64,000 nt of DNA from Seleniivibrio woodruffii (GTDB taxonomy: Bacteria; Chrysiogenota; Deferribacteres; Deferribacterales; Geovibrionaceae): NCBI RefSeq assembly GCF_029267515.1, contig NZ_JAJUIS010000003.1:213273-277272 (forward strand). Direction: 5' to 3'. Shown here piece after piece: positions 37,175-45,543 of this stretch (within the stretch, counting starts at the first letter, position 1; every line of letters starts with the position of its first letter). The notes beneath the pieces are model-generated. The model saw only the letters and a program-made list of their open reading frames with translations. It was not told the DNA's origin and searched no databases. The position numbers and the translations under genes were made by a program.

Positions 37175-39244
37175 TTATTCGATTCCTGTGTATATTTTCT
37201 GAACGTCCACAATGAGCGCTACGGAACCGTCGCCCAGAACGGACGCGCCTGATATGCACTCTATGTCTTTGAAAGCCTTGCCAAGTGATTTTATGACCGT
37301 CTGATGGTCTCCTACCACGCTGTCAACTACAAAGCCAACACGTCTGCCGTCCAACTCGATTATCACTATCTGCTGAATTTCAGGCGCTTCGCTCTGTATG
37401 TTGAAAAAGCTGCGCAGGTGGATGTATGGTATCAGTTCGTTTCGGACCATGATAATCCGCCGTCCTGAACTGCTTCTGTGTGCCGCTTCGTTAAACTCGA
37501 TACATTCATTTACTATGGAAAGAGGAATTATGAAAAACTGATCGTCTATAACCACCAGAAGTCCGTCTATGATTGCGAGTGTCAGCGGCAGTTTAAGGGT
37601 TATGTTCGTGCCTTTGCCCTGAACGCTGGCGATATCTATGGTGCCGCGCAGAGCTTCTATATTCCTGCGCACAACGTCCATCCCCACGCCTCTGCCGGAT
37701 ACGCTGGAAACTTTTTCTGCGGTGGAAAATCCGGGAGCGAAGATAAGGTCGAACACATCCTTGTCAGAAAGTTCCGTGCCCTCTGACACCAGCCCTTTCG
37801 CTTTCGCCTTTTTAAGAACGGCTGCTTTGTCGATACCTTTGCCGTCGTCGGATATCTCAATTAAAACACTGTCGCCTGAATGATTTGCGGAAAGGATGAT
37901 GTGTCCTTTCTCCTCTTTGCCTGCCGCGATGCGTTCCTGCGGCGTTTCGATGCCGTGGTCAATACTGTTGCGGATAAGGTGCACCAGCGGGTCGCCCAGC
38001 TTTTCTATGACAGTTTTGTCTATCTCCGTTTCTCCGCCGTGGGTGACAAGCTCTATCTCCTTGCCCAGTTCAGCGGAGAGGTCGCGCACCAGCCTTTTGA
38101 ATTTGCTGAACGTTGAGCCTATTTCAAGCATACGGATGCTCATGGTGTTGTCCCGCAGTTCCCATACGAGTCTTTCCACTTCTTCGGCGACCTTGAGCAT
38201 TTCCTGATTGTTCTCTTTAACGGCTATCTGGCTCAGTCTTGCCTGTACTGTTACAAGCTCGCCAACGAGATCGACGAGGAAGTCCAGTTTTTCGGAAGGC
38301 ACCCGAACGGAGGAGATGTTCTCTGCCGCCGCTTTCTGTTCGCGTATCTGGCGGACGTGCTGCTGCTCTGTAAGAGCCGCGTCCAGAGCGTCCTGTGAAA
38401 CCAGTCCCTTTTCAACCATGACCTCGCCGATGAGCTTGCGTTCGTCCATGAGCGCCGTCAGGTCTTCATTGTTGATATCTCCCTTTTCAAGGAGTATTTC
38501 ACCGATCCGTTTCAGATTGTCGCCGCCTCCGGTGAAATCGTCTATGATGTTGATATTTATCTCACTTTCGTCCTGAACGAAGATAAAGACATCGCGGACA
38601 TCATTCTCTGATTTGTCAGTGGTAAGGATTATCTCCCAGTATGTATAGCATTTCTCCGGTTCTATGCTGTTTAGGTCGGGCATGTGGGTCGTCAGTGCCG
38701 AGACGCTTGCCTCGCCGAGCGCCGCCACCTCTTTCACCAGAAGCTCAGGGTTTGAGCCGTAAAGGAGTATTTCAGGTGACGGTTTGAAAGTGATACGGAA
38801 GGTTGTGAGGTTCTGTCTGACCAGCAGTGCCTCTTTTGAGACGGGTTCGTGCACTTTTTTAGCCGGTGCCTGACCGCCTGTTTCCGTGAAAAATGCAGAT
38901 ATCTCCAGCGCAAGGGGTGAATCTGCCTTCATCGCCGGATCTGTCAGCATCTCCTTTATGATGTCGCACGCTTTCAGCGAGTAGTCCAGCATGGGCTTGG
39001 TTATGCCGAGTTTGCCGTTGCGCACCAGATCGTACGACGTTTCTATGCTGTGCACCAGAGCGGCTATGTTCTCAAAGCCGAACATGGCGCCGGAACCTTT
39101 GATGGTGTGCATGGCGCGGAATACCCGCGCAACAAGCTCCATGTCTTCACGGTTGTCGTCCAGCTCAAGCAGCGACTCTTCCAGTTCCTGAAGAAGTTCA
39201 GTCGCCTCCTGAATGAATACTTCCTGATGCACGTCTGCTGACAT
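37175..39244 (-). CDS. cheA: Chemotaxis histidine kinase CheA with a two-repeat insert
   Basis: 689 residues: Hpt domain with phospho-acceptor His46 (RAMHTIKGSG), a linker with P2-like region (about 145-235), then an unusual insert with two copies of a (I)GE-(L/V/M)-EKG motif (about 247-291: IGEILLEKGDINNEDL and IGEVMVEKGLVSQDAL), dimerisation helices (VDLVGELVTVQARL), the ATPase domain (HLIRNSIDHGIETP; GRGVGMDVVRRN) and a C-terminal CheW-like domain. CheA transfers phosphate to CheY and CheB. It overlaps neither neighbour but gaps are 3 and 18 bases. Confidence 0.96.
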   Translation of the reverse strand: MSADVHQEVFIQEATELLQELEESLLELDDNREDMELVARVFRAMHTIKGSGAMFGFENIAALVHSIETSYDLVRNGKLGITKPMLDYSLKACDIIKEMLTDPAMKADSPLALEISAFFTETGGQAPAKKVHEPVSKEALLVRQNLTTFRITFKPSPEILLYGSNPELLVKEVAALGEASVSALTTHMPDLNSIEPEKCYTYWEIILTTDKSENDVRDVFIFVQDESEININIIDDFTGGGDNLKRIGEILLEKGDINNEDLTALMDERKLIGEVMVEKGLVSQDALDAALTEQQHVRQIREQKAAAENISSVRVPSEKLDFLVDLVGELVTVQARLSQIAVKENNQEMLKVAEEVERLVWELRDNTMSIRMLEIGSTFSKFKRLVRDLSAELGKEIELVTHGGETEIDKTVIEKLGDPLVHLIRNSIDHGIETPQERIAAGKEEKGHIILSANHSGDSVLIEISDDGKGIDKAAVLKKAKAKGLVSEGTELSDKDVFDLIFAPGFSTAEKVSSVSGRGVGMDVVRRNIEALRGTIDIASVQGKGTNITLKLPLTLAIIDGLLVVIDDQFFIIPLSIVNECIEFNEAAHRSSSGRRIIMVRNELIPYIHLRSFFNIQSEAPEIQQIVIIELDGRRVGFVVDSVVGDHQTVIKSLGKAFKDIECISGASVLGDGSVALIVDVQKIYTGIE

Positions 39245-39247
39245 ATG

Positions 39248-39613
39248 TCACCCCAGAACTTTTTTTGTAACCGTAACGAGCTGTTCCGGCTGAAAAGGTT
39301 TCACTATCCAGCCTGTTGCTCCCGCCGCCTTGCCCTCCATCTTTTTAGAGTCCTGCGACTCTGTGGTGAGCATTATTATCGGGGTGAAGCGAAATTCAGG
39401 CTTAGCCCGAAGCTCTTTTATCAGGGTGATGCCGTCCATGTTGGGCATGTTGAGGTCGGTTACCACCATGTCGATCTTCGAGCCGCCTGTTTTTGCGAGC
39501 GCATCCTTGCCGTCTGATGCCTCGATTATGTTATATCCTTCTTTAGTAAGCGTAAATTTTACCATCTGTCTGATGCTGGCGGAGTCGTCCACTGTGAGTA
39601 TTGTCTTTGCCAT
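39248..39613 (-). CDS. cheY: Chemotaxis response regulator CheY
   Basis: 121-residue stand-alone receiver: acid pocket DD at 9-10, phospho-acceptor Asp53 (VVTDLNMPNMDG), Thr/Ser and Lys switch residues in MLTTESQDSKKM and IVKPFQPEQL. Its position directly ahead of cheA makes CheY the likely output for this system. It follows the STAS gene by one base. Confidence 0.93.
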   Translation of the reverse strand: MAKTILTVDDSASIRQMVKFTLTKEGYNIIEASDGKDALAKTGGSKIDMVVTDLNMPNMDGITLIKELRAKPEFRFTPIIMLTTESQDSKKMEGKAAGATGWIVKPFQPEQLVTVTKKVLG

Positions 39614-39614
39614 A

Positions 39615-39959
39615 TCAGTTCTCCATTACCATTGTGCATGTGTGGAATTTATCCCTTGAGCATCCTTTGTGGCGGATAAAGCCGGATGCCGCACCTTTTG
39701 AAAGCAGACTGTTTTTTCCCTGTTTCAGAACGAATTGCCTGTCGTTCGCTGTAAAGGTTCTGTGTGCGCTGCACATAAGCTGAAAAAAAGTCATATCAAC
39801 GCTTTCTATTTCTTCAACCTGAACGTCAACGTCCAACTGCTGTTCTGCCGCCTCTTTCAGGGCGGAACACAGCTCTGCCGCGTGTTCAACCGTCATGTCG
39901 CCTGAAAGGGTCATGACTGCGTTCCCTGTGTTCTCTGTCTTGTCAAGTTGTATGTTCAT
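39615..39959 (-). CDS. STAS-domain protein in the chemosensory operon
   Basis: 114 residues with a STAS (anti-sigma antagonist-like) fold: VMTLSGDMTVEHAAELCSALK and IESVDMTFFQLMCSAHR. The residue normally phosphorylated lies in the VDMTFFQ stretch, where Thr may substitute for Ser. STAS proteins often sit in Che operons and may couple to a phosphatase or kinase, but no partner is seen here. Start ATG is preceded by a modest SD; 16 bases separate it from the receptor gene upstream. Confidence 0.82.
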   Translation of the reverse strand: MNIQLDKTENTGNAVMTLSGDMTVEHAAELCSALKEAAEQQLDVDVQVEEIESVDMTFFQLMCSAHRTFTANDRQFVLKQGKNSLLSKGAASGFIRHKGCSRDKFHTCTMVMEN

Positions 39960-39975
39960 AAGTCACCTCAATGAT

Positions 39976-41187
39976 TTAAAAAAGTTCAACATTGTCGTCG
40001 GGTCTGTGTCTTCCGGTGCCTTTTGCAGGTTTTCCTGCGGAGCCGGTGTTTATCAGCGCCCGTTCCGATTCCATTGTGTATATTCTGTTCAGATGCTCCG
40101 TAAGCTCTCTCACGTTCAGCCTGTTGCCCGGTTCCGTTATGTTTTTCAGCCCTGCCGCGATGGTATCCAGATCGTTCTTCATTATATCCAGAGGGTCTAT
40201 AACGTGTTCAATGCGCTGTCTGTTAATATCCTGATACTGCATGGAAACCACCATTGCGTTTATTTCTTCTGCAAGCTGCATGGAGCTTTGCTGGAGACGC
40301 GAAATGATGTCCTGTGAACGTTCGATGGCGCCGTCCAGTCTGTTCAGTGTTCCGTCTACGTCGGCGTGAGCATTTGCAGTGACTTCTGAGATTGTTTCAA
40401 CCTCTTTTGCCGACTGGTTGTGAATGGTTCTCACTCTGCCGGAAATACTGTCCACAGCTTTTTTTATCTCTGTTGCGAACTGGTTTGATTTTTCCGAGAG
40501 CTTGCGTATCTCGTCGGCAACAACAGCGAAACCGCGTCCGTGCTCTCCTGCACGCGCCGCCTCTATAGCTGCGTTCAGCGCCAGAAGATTCGTCTGGTCG
40601 GCTATGTAGCCGACGTTTGCGACGATTACCCTTATGTTTTCAACTTCCGCCATCACCTTGTTAAGGTCGGCGTTCGAGCGTGTCGCGTATTCACCAATTC
40701 TCTGCATCTCTGTAATTACGCTTATCAGAGTGTGTCTGCTTGTCTGGACAAATCCCTGACTGTCGCCGTCCTCTCCTGTGAAGCTGCCCAGAGCGTCACC
40801 CGCCATCTGCGACTGGTTCATCGCTTTATCAACTATGTCTGCAAAGCTGCCGCTGATTACGTTTGACGCATCTTCACTGTCTGAATTGACGCTTTTCAAC
40901 TGTTCCTGAAAAACCGTCAGGAGCGCCGCATAGTCTGTCAGAACCCTGCTCACCGGAGCGCTGTTTGTTCTGATTGATTCCGTGAAACCTTCTCTGGCTT
41001 TTTCGGCGGCATCTGCGACGGCTTTGTCGGAACCTTTCGCCGCCAGTTTTAAGATTACAGCCGCAGCAACTGACAGAACCGCACTGAAAATCCAGCGGAG
41101 CAGAACATAATCAATGTTAAGCACGGCTGCCTGTGTCAGCGCCATGACAGCAACGGCAACAGTAATATTCTTATTGGTAAACAGCAT
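39976..41187 (-). CDS. Short methyl-accepting chemotaxis-type receptor without periplasmic domain
   Basis: 403 residues. Two closely spaced N-terminal membrane helices (about 8-25 and 30-48) leave no sizeable periplasmic loop. No HAMP is evident. The signalling domain contains [20 protein letters not shown] and [18 protein letters not shown]. It may sense an internal or membrane signal. The start ATG has GGAGG upstream and overlaps the end of the preceding receiver gene by 17 bases, so it is coupled to it. Confidence 0.88.
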   Translation of the reverse strand: MLFTNKNITVAVAVMALTQAAVLNIDYVLLRWIFSAVLSVAAAVILKLAAKGSDKAVADAAEKAREGFTESIRTNSAPVSRVLTDYAALLTVFQEQLKSVNSDSEDASNVISGSFADIVDKAMNQSQMAGDALGSFTGEDGDSQGFVQTSRHTLISVITEMQRIGEYATRSNADLNKVMAEVENIRVIVANVGYIADQTNLLALNAAIEAARAGEHGRGFAVVADEIRKLSEKSNQFATEIKKAVDSISGRVRTIHNQSAKEVETISEVTANAHADVDGTLNRLDGAIERSQDIISRLQQSSMQLAEEINAMVVSMQYQDINRQRIEHVIDPLDIMKNDLDTIAAGLKNITEPGNRLNVRELTEHLNRIYTMESERALINTGSAGKPAKGTGRHRPDDNVELF

Positions 41188-41584
41188 CGGAGCCTCCGTG
41201 CAGGTCAGAGTTTTTCAGCATCGCAAGCACCTGACCGACCAGCTTGTCGTGACTGAAAGGTTTTTCCATCACTGTTATTTTTTTGATATGGGAACAGAAG
41301 AATCTGAGATCGTAGTCCATGTATCCCGTAACAACTATCACGGGCACATCGACTTCGTTCTGAATGAAAAATTCGAGTATGTCTATGCCTGTCAGTCCGG
41401 GCATCATTATGTCCAGAATTATGAGATCATAAAGGTTTCCTGTCGCCATGCTCAGGATGATGTTCCTGAGTCCGTCGGAACCGTCCTGCTCGTCCGTGAC
41501 GTGGATACCCTCCCTTTTAAGGGCGATTTTCACGCTGTTTCTGAATTGTTCTTCATCGTCTATTAAAAGCACTTTTTTTCTCAT
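41171..41584 (-). CDS. Stand-alone response regulator, first gene of the chemosensory operon
   Basis: 137-residue receiver domain: [12 protein letters not shown] at the start, phospho-acceptor Asp58 ([13 protein letters not shown]), Thr in VVVTGY and Lys in [10 protein letters not shown]. No output domain. The ATG cannot move inward because residue 3 already belongs to the first beta strand. There is no Shine-Dalgarno sequence, and the predicted sigma54 start site falls on the ATG, suggesting leaderless translation. It overlaps the downstream receptor gene by 17 bases. Confidence 0.9.
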   Translation of the reverse strand: MRKKVLLIDDEEQFRNSVKIALKREGIHVTDEQDGSDGLRNIILSMATGNLYDLIILDIMMPGLTGIDILEFFIQNEVDVPVIVVTGYMDYDLRFFCSHIKKITVMEKPFSHDKLVGQVLAMLKNSDLHGGSDAVYQ

Positions 41585-41596
41585 GGTGAATTATAC

Positions 41597-41611
41597 GCAA
41601 TGTTTGTGCCA
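41597..41611 (-). promoter_or_regulatory. Sigma54 (-24/-12) promoter of the chemosensory operon
   Basis: On the minus strand the site reads TGGCACAAACATTGC: TGGCAC, five bases, TTGC. The GG and GC lie at exactly the required spacing. The implied start is at about 41585, one base from the first ATG. A sigma54 activator gene is encoded just across this divergent gap. Confidence 0.8.
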
Positions 41612-41664
41612 AGATATAATATGCTGATAAATAATATGTTTCACTTTCGGGTTAAATATACGGA

Positions 41665-41748
41665 TGTTAAACAAAGTTGACACGATTAAACAAATATGGC
41701 TAACTAACCTATAAACAATACTTTCGTGCTGTAAAATAAAGTTGACAC
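41665..41748. promoter_or_regulatory. Two 19-bp repeats 65 bp apart (candidate enhancer sites)
   Basis: TGTTAAACAAAGTTGACAC (41665-41683) and TGTAAAATAAAGTTGACAC (41730-41748) match at 17 of 19 positions, same orientation. Each is an imperfect dyad TGTTAA-N6-TTGACA. They lie 54-151 bases upstream of the sigma54 site, the usual zone for bound activators. Alternatively they mark the -35 region (TTGACA) of the divergent kinase promoter. Confidence 0.65.
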
Positions 41749-41807
41749 CAGCGTTTTTGTAATGAAAAATTATACATGCACCGTGTTTATTTTGGTTTGA
41801 GGCTTAT

Positions 41808-43649
41808 ATGTCGAAAAGGATACTTGTTGTTGAAGATGAGGCTGTGATAGGTCTGGATATCGCTTCCAGACTGGAACGCAGCGGTTATGCTGTTATCGGG
41901 CTTGCTGTTGACGATGAGGAGGCTTTTGCCATTCTGGCAAAGGAGACCCCTGATCTCATACTGATGGACATCAGTCTGAAGTCCTCTGTTGACGGCATAG
42001 AGCTTGTCAGCCGGATACATAAAGATAAAAAAATTCCGGTTGTTTACATAACGAGTTATTCCGACCCTGCCACCATAAGCAGGTCGATGACCACCTCTCC
42101 GTACGGCTACATCATTAAACCCTTTACCTCCCAGTCTCTGCTTGCCACCGTATCGCTTTCTTTTACAAGGATTGAACTGGAGCGCACCACAAAAGAGAAG
42201 AGCGAGCTTGTTCAGAGCGTTCTGGAACACACATCGGACGGTATCGCTGTCATTAATGCCGACTATTTCATCACTCTGGTTAACGATACCTTCTGCCGCA
42301 TAACAGGTGTGCCCGACTGCGGTATGGGGGTTAATATCAGAAACATACTCGGAGGCTATACCCACGGCACCTATTCTTCGGTTATCTGTCTCGACAACGG
42401 CATGGAAAAGAAAACCGCAGTCATTGGCGTGAGCAGGTTCCGTGACGGGAGCATCATAACTCTCACCGATATAACCCAGACTGAGCTTTTTAAAACCGAG
42501 CTGAATATCGCTGAGAAAAAATTCACCAGCATTTTCAAAAAGAAATATATTCCCGGGCTTATCGCATCCTGCGGAGACCTTGTGATAAAAGACTGCAACG
42601 AAGCTCTCATGAGGCTTTACTCTCTCGCTTCCGATGCTGAAGGACTGCCTGTTTCAGCGCTCATTGGTGCTGATGCCGCGCAGAAAATTGCAGAGCTTGC
42701 CGAAGGTCAGACATATTTTGAACTTCCCAGAATAGAACAGATCAGCCGTTCCGGAAGGGCTTTTACCGCAGATTTCCGCGGCGACCTGATATCGGAAGGG
42801 GATACACGGTTTCTCATTATAGATATAGAGGACGTTTCTGAGAAAGTGCGTTTTGAGAACGTCGAGAAAGAACTTAAAATGCGCATGATACAGACAAACA
42901 AGATGGCTGCACTGGGCACACTGGTCTCCGGCGTTGCGCACGAGCTTAACAATCCCAATAATTTTATAATGTTCAACTGCTCTATAATAAAAGAGTACAT
43001 AAACGATTTTATGGCGCTGATTGATGATATTACCGAGGAGACAGGGGAACCCATGGTCGGCAACACACCGTATTTCGAAGCGAAGGGCGATATGATGCAG
43101 CTTCTGGAGGGTATATACAAAGGTTCTGAAAGGATACGGGACATTGTGCTGGATCTTAAAAGTTTCGCCAGACAGGATACAATCGCAGCGCATCAGCTTA
43201 TTTCCGTTGAAGAGCCGCTGAAAGCTGCAATCCACATCCTTGCGCATAAGATAAACAAAAGCACGGACTGTTTCGCAGAGGATATAGAACACGACCTGCC
43301 CCTTGTTATGGGAAACAGCCAGAAGTTGGAGCAGGTATTTATAAATATCATAATGAATGCTCTGGAAGCCACTCCAGGCAGGCATCTACCGGTTTCAGTC
43401 CACTGCCGCAGACAGGGAGAGGACGTCGTAATAGAGGTTAAAGACTGCGGAGTAGGTATACGCGAAGAGGATATTCAGCGCATCACTGAACCTTTCTTTA
43501 CAACGAAACAGGCAGAGGGCGGCACAGGACTTGGACTTTCGATAGCCTATACAATCATTCAGGACCATAAAGGCACTCTGAACGTGTCATCTGAAAGAAA
43601 CAAAGGCACTATCGTCAAAATAACGGTTCCGACAGGTGCCTCTGTATGA
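41808..43649 (+). CDS. Hybrid receiver-PAS-histidine kinase
   Basis: 613 residues, soluble. Receiver domain at the N-terminus (RILVVEDEAVIG; phospho-Asp54 in LMDISLKSSVDG), two PAS-like domains (about 125-235 and 240-355), HisKA with His378 (LVSGVAHELNNP), and an ATPase domain (GVGIREED; TGLGLSIAYTI). It overlaps the sigma54 regulator gene by 4 bases (ATGA), giving a cognate two-component pair. The gene is divergent from the chemosensory operon. Confidence 0.92.
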   Translation: MSKRILVVEDEAVIGLDIASRLERSGYAVIGLAVDDEEAFAILAKETPDLILMDISLKSSVDGIELVSRIHKDKKIPVVYITSYSDPATISRSMTTSPYGYIIKPFTSQSLLATVSLSFTRIELERTTKEKSELVQSVLEHTSDGIAVINADYFITLVNDTFCRITGVPDCGMGVNIRNILGGYTHGTYSSVICLDNGMEKKTAVIGVSRFRDGSIITLTDITQTELFKTELNIAEKKFTSIFKKKYIPGLIASCGDLVIKDCNEALMRLYSLASDAEGLPVSALIGADAAQKIAELAEGQTYFELPRIEQISRSGRAFTADFRGDLISEGDTRFLIIDIEDVSEKVRFENVEKELKMRMIQTNKMAALGTLVSGVAHELNNPNNFIMFNCSIIKEYINDFMALIDDITEETGEPMVGNTPYFEAKGDMMQLLEGIYKGSERIRDIVLDLKSFARQDTIAAHQLISVEEPLKAAIHILAHKINKSTDCFAEDIEHDLPLVMGNSQKLEQVFINIIMNALEATPGRHLPVSVHCRRQGEDVVIEVKDCGVGIREEDIQRITEPFFTTKQAEGGTGLGLSIAYTIIQDHKGTLNVSSERNKGTIVKITVPTGASV

Positions 43650-45031
43650 TTTCAGGAGTTTTTATCATTGATGACGAGAAGATGATAACCGATTCCTATG
43701 CCATCTTTATGAAGCGCAGCGGAATCACCGATTACACCATATACAACGATCCCAGAGAGTTTGCAGGGAATATAGACAATATAAACCCGATGATAGTATT
43801 TGTGGATTTACAGATGCCCTATCATACTGGCGAGGAACTTCTTGAGCTGATAAAGAAGAAGCATCCCGCCGCCTCGGTCATAATAGTTACGGGGAACAAC
43901 GACGTCAGCACGGCTGTGCGCTGTATTCATAAGGGAGCCCTCAATTTTCTTGTGAAGCCTCTGGACAGCGAAAGGTTTGCCGCGGCATACCATGCAGCAG
44001 TGAATGCAAACCAGATGCACATGGAGATAAATGCACTGAGAAGCGCCATGCGCTTTGAGGAAAACCCTGATGTTGCGGATTTCCACGGTATAATAACCTC
44101 AGACGGGAAGATGAAAGAGGTTTTCAGATATATTGAATCGGTTTCTAAAAGCAGTTTTCCGGTGCTCATCACAGGCGAAACTGGAGTCGGAAAAGAGCTT
44201 TTTGCCCGCGCTGTACATGAATGCAGCTTGCGCAAAGGGCTTTTTGCCCCTGTAAACGTAGCCGGATTGGACGACACCATGTTTTCCGATACTCTCTTCG
44301 GGCATGTTAAGGGCGCATTTACCGGTGCGGACAAACCCAGACAGGGTTTTGTTGCTGCCGCGGAGGGCGGAACGCTCTTTCTTGACGAGATTGGCGACAT
44401 GGCGGAGAGTGCACAGGTCAAGCTGCTGCGGCTTTTACAGGAAAAGGTCTATTCACCTCTCGGTTCTGATAAATATATAACAGCGAATGTCCGTATAGTT
44501 GCTGCCACTAACGCCGGTCTTGAAGAAAGGGTGCAGGCGGGAAAGTTCCGGCAGGATCTTTTTTACAGGCTCACCACACACAGGATAGAGATTCCGCCTC
44601 TGAGAGACAGAGCCGGGGATATAGAGCATCTTGCTCTGATGTTTTATAACAAAGCTCTTAAAGAGGTGGGCATGGAGCGCGCAGACCACTTGCCTGCATA
44701 CATAATAAGGACGCTGAAAAACTGTGATTTTCAGGGAAACGTCCGCCAGTTGCAGGCTGTCATGTCCGACATGGCAATGGTTTTCAGCGGAAGAAAACCT
44801 TCGGAATGTGATGCCGCCGCGTTTTTCAGCAGACACGGTATCAGGTCTGCGTCCGCGCAAGGCTCTTCCGGACACACTTTTTCATATTTCGGTGATTTCC
44901 CTACTTTAAAGGAGATTGAACATTACACTGTGGAATATGCCCTGAAAGAGTCCGACGGCAATATAAGTTCGGCGGCAAAACTTTTAGGGATAACCCGTCA
45001 GGCGCTTCATAAACGTCTAAAAGCAGATTGA
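43646..45031 (+). CDS. NtrC-family sigma54-dependent response regulator
   Basis: 461 residues. Receiver domain (phospho-Asp54 in VFVDLQMPYHTGE), AAA+ domain with Walker A GETGVGKE (about 177), sigma54-contact loop GAFTGA (223-228) and Walker B GGTLFLDEIGDM, and a Fis-type HTH at the C-terminus (SSAAKLLGITRQALHKRL). All signatures of an active bacterial enhancer-binding protein are intact. The partner kinase gene overlaps by 4 bases. Its nearest plausible target is the sigma54 promoter of the divergent chemosensory operon. Confidence 0.94.
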   Translation: MISGVFIIDDEKMITDSYAIFMKRSGITDYTIYNDPREFAGNIDNINPMIVFVDLQMPYHTGEELLELIKKKHPAASVIIVTGNNDVSTAVRCIHKGALNFLVKPLDSERFAAAYHAAVNANQMHMEINALRSAMRFEENPDVADFHGIITSDGKMKEVFRYIESVSKSSFPVLITGETGVGKELFARAVHECSLRKGLFAPVNVAGLDDTMFSDTLFGHVKGAFTGADKPRQGFVAAAEGGTLFLDEIGDMAESAQVKLLRLLQEKVYSPLGSDKYITANVRIVAATNAGLEERVQAGKFRQDLFYRLTTHRIEIPPLRDRAGDIEHLALMFYNKALKEVGMERADHLPAYIIRTLKNCDFQGNVRQLQAVMSDMAMVFSGRKPSECDAAAFFSRHGIRSASAQGSSGHTFSYFGDFPTLKEIEHYTVEYALKESDGNISSAAKLLGITRQALHKRLKAD

Positions 45032-45543
45032 GTTTCAGCCTGTTCCGAAATTCATAATTTCTTTCCTTTCAATAACCTCAGCTTATTATCTGTTCAAAGG
45101 TGTCTGTGATTGAAAAAATACAGATATTTTTTATTCATATATTCGTCAATCAGCATATATTGTACTTATTGTAAATGCCATAAATTCAGTAAAACTAAAC
45201 CACTAAAAATAGTCTGCTCAGTATATAAATATTCAATAAAATTAATATATGGAAATCCATGTTGGTTACTTACTGATAAATAATAATTTTAATGTTTAAT
45301 ATTTATGGTTACAGGCTAAATTTACTGTGCTGGGTTAAAAATTATGGGCATATGCCAATTTGAATTAGTTAAGTTATATTTGACATCTGAATTTTATTTG
45401 GTATACTCTGTAAAAAAAGTAATGACCGTGTAAATTTAATGTTTTGATTAAGCAAAAAACCTGCTTGTATACGGCGTTTATTTCAGAATCAAGGCTGTGT
45501 GCGACAGGCGGTATTTGACATAAAGCAAAAGGAGGCTAAATTT
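45032..45543. other. AT-rich regulatory gap upstream of the decaheme gene
   Basis: A 512-base non-coding stretch, visibly richer in A/T than the genes around it. It holds a 10-bp perfect palindrome GGCATATGCC (45347-45356), an ATGGA-AA-TCCAT dyad (45249-45260) and the sigma70 promoter noted separately. No terminator for the upstream regulator gene is evident. AAGGAGG lies 8 bases before the decaheme ATG. Confidence 0.5.
45380..45407 (+). promoter_or_regulatory. Strong sigma70-type promoter of the decaheme gene
   Basis: TTGACA (45380-45385), 16-bp spacer, TATACT (45402-45407). Transcript start would be near 45414, giving a leader of about 130 bases. The palindrome GGCATATGCC centred 29 bases upstream of the -35 is well placed for an activator or repressor. 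Confidence 0.75.

Noticed and set aside
45365..45386. TTAAGTT...TTGACA as a third copy of the 19-bp enhancer-like repeat
   Set aside because: The spacer between half-sites differs by one base and the core does not match; it is part of the sigma70 promoter.
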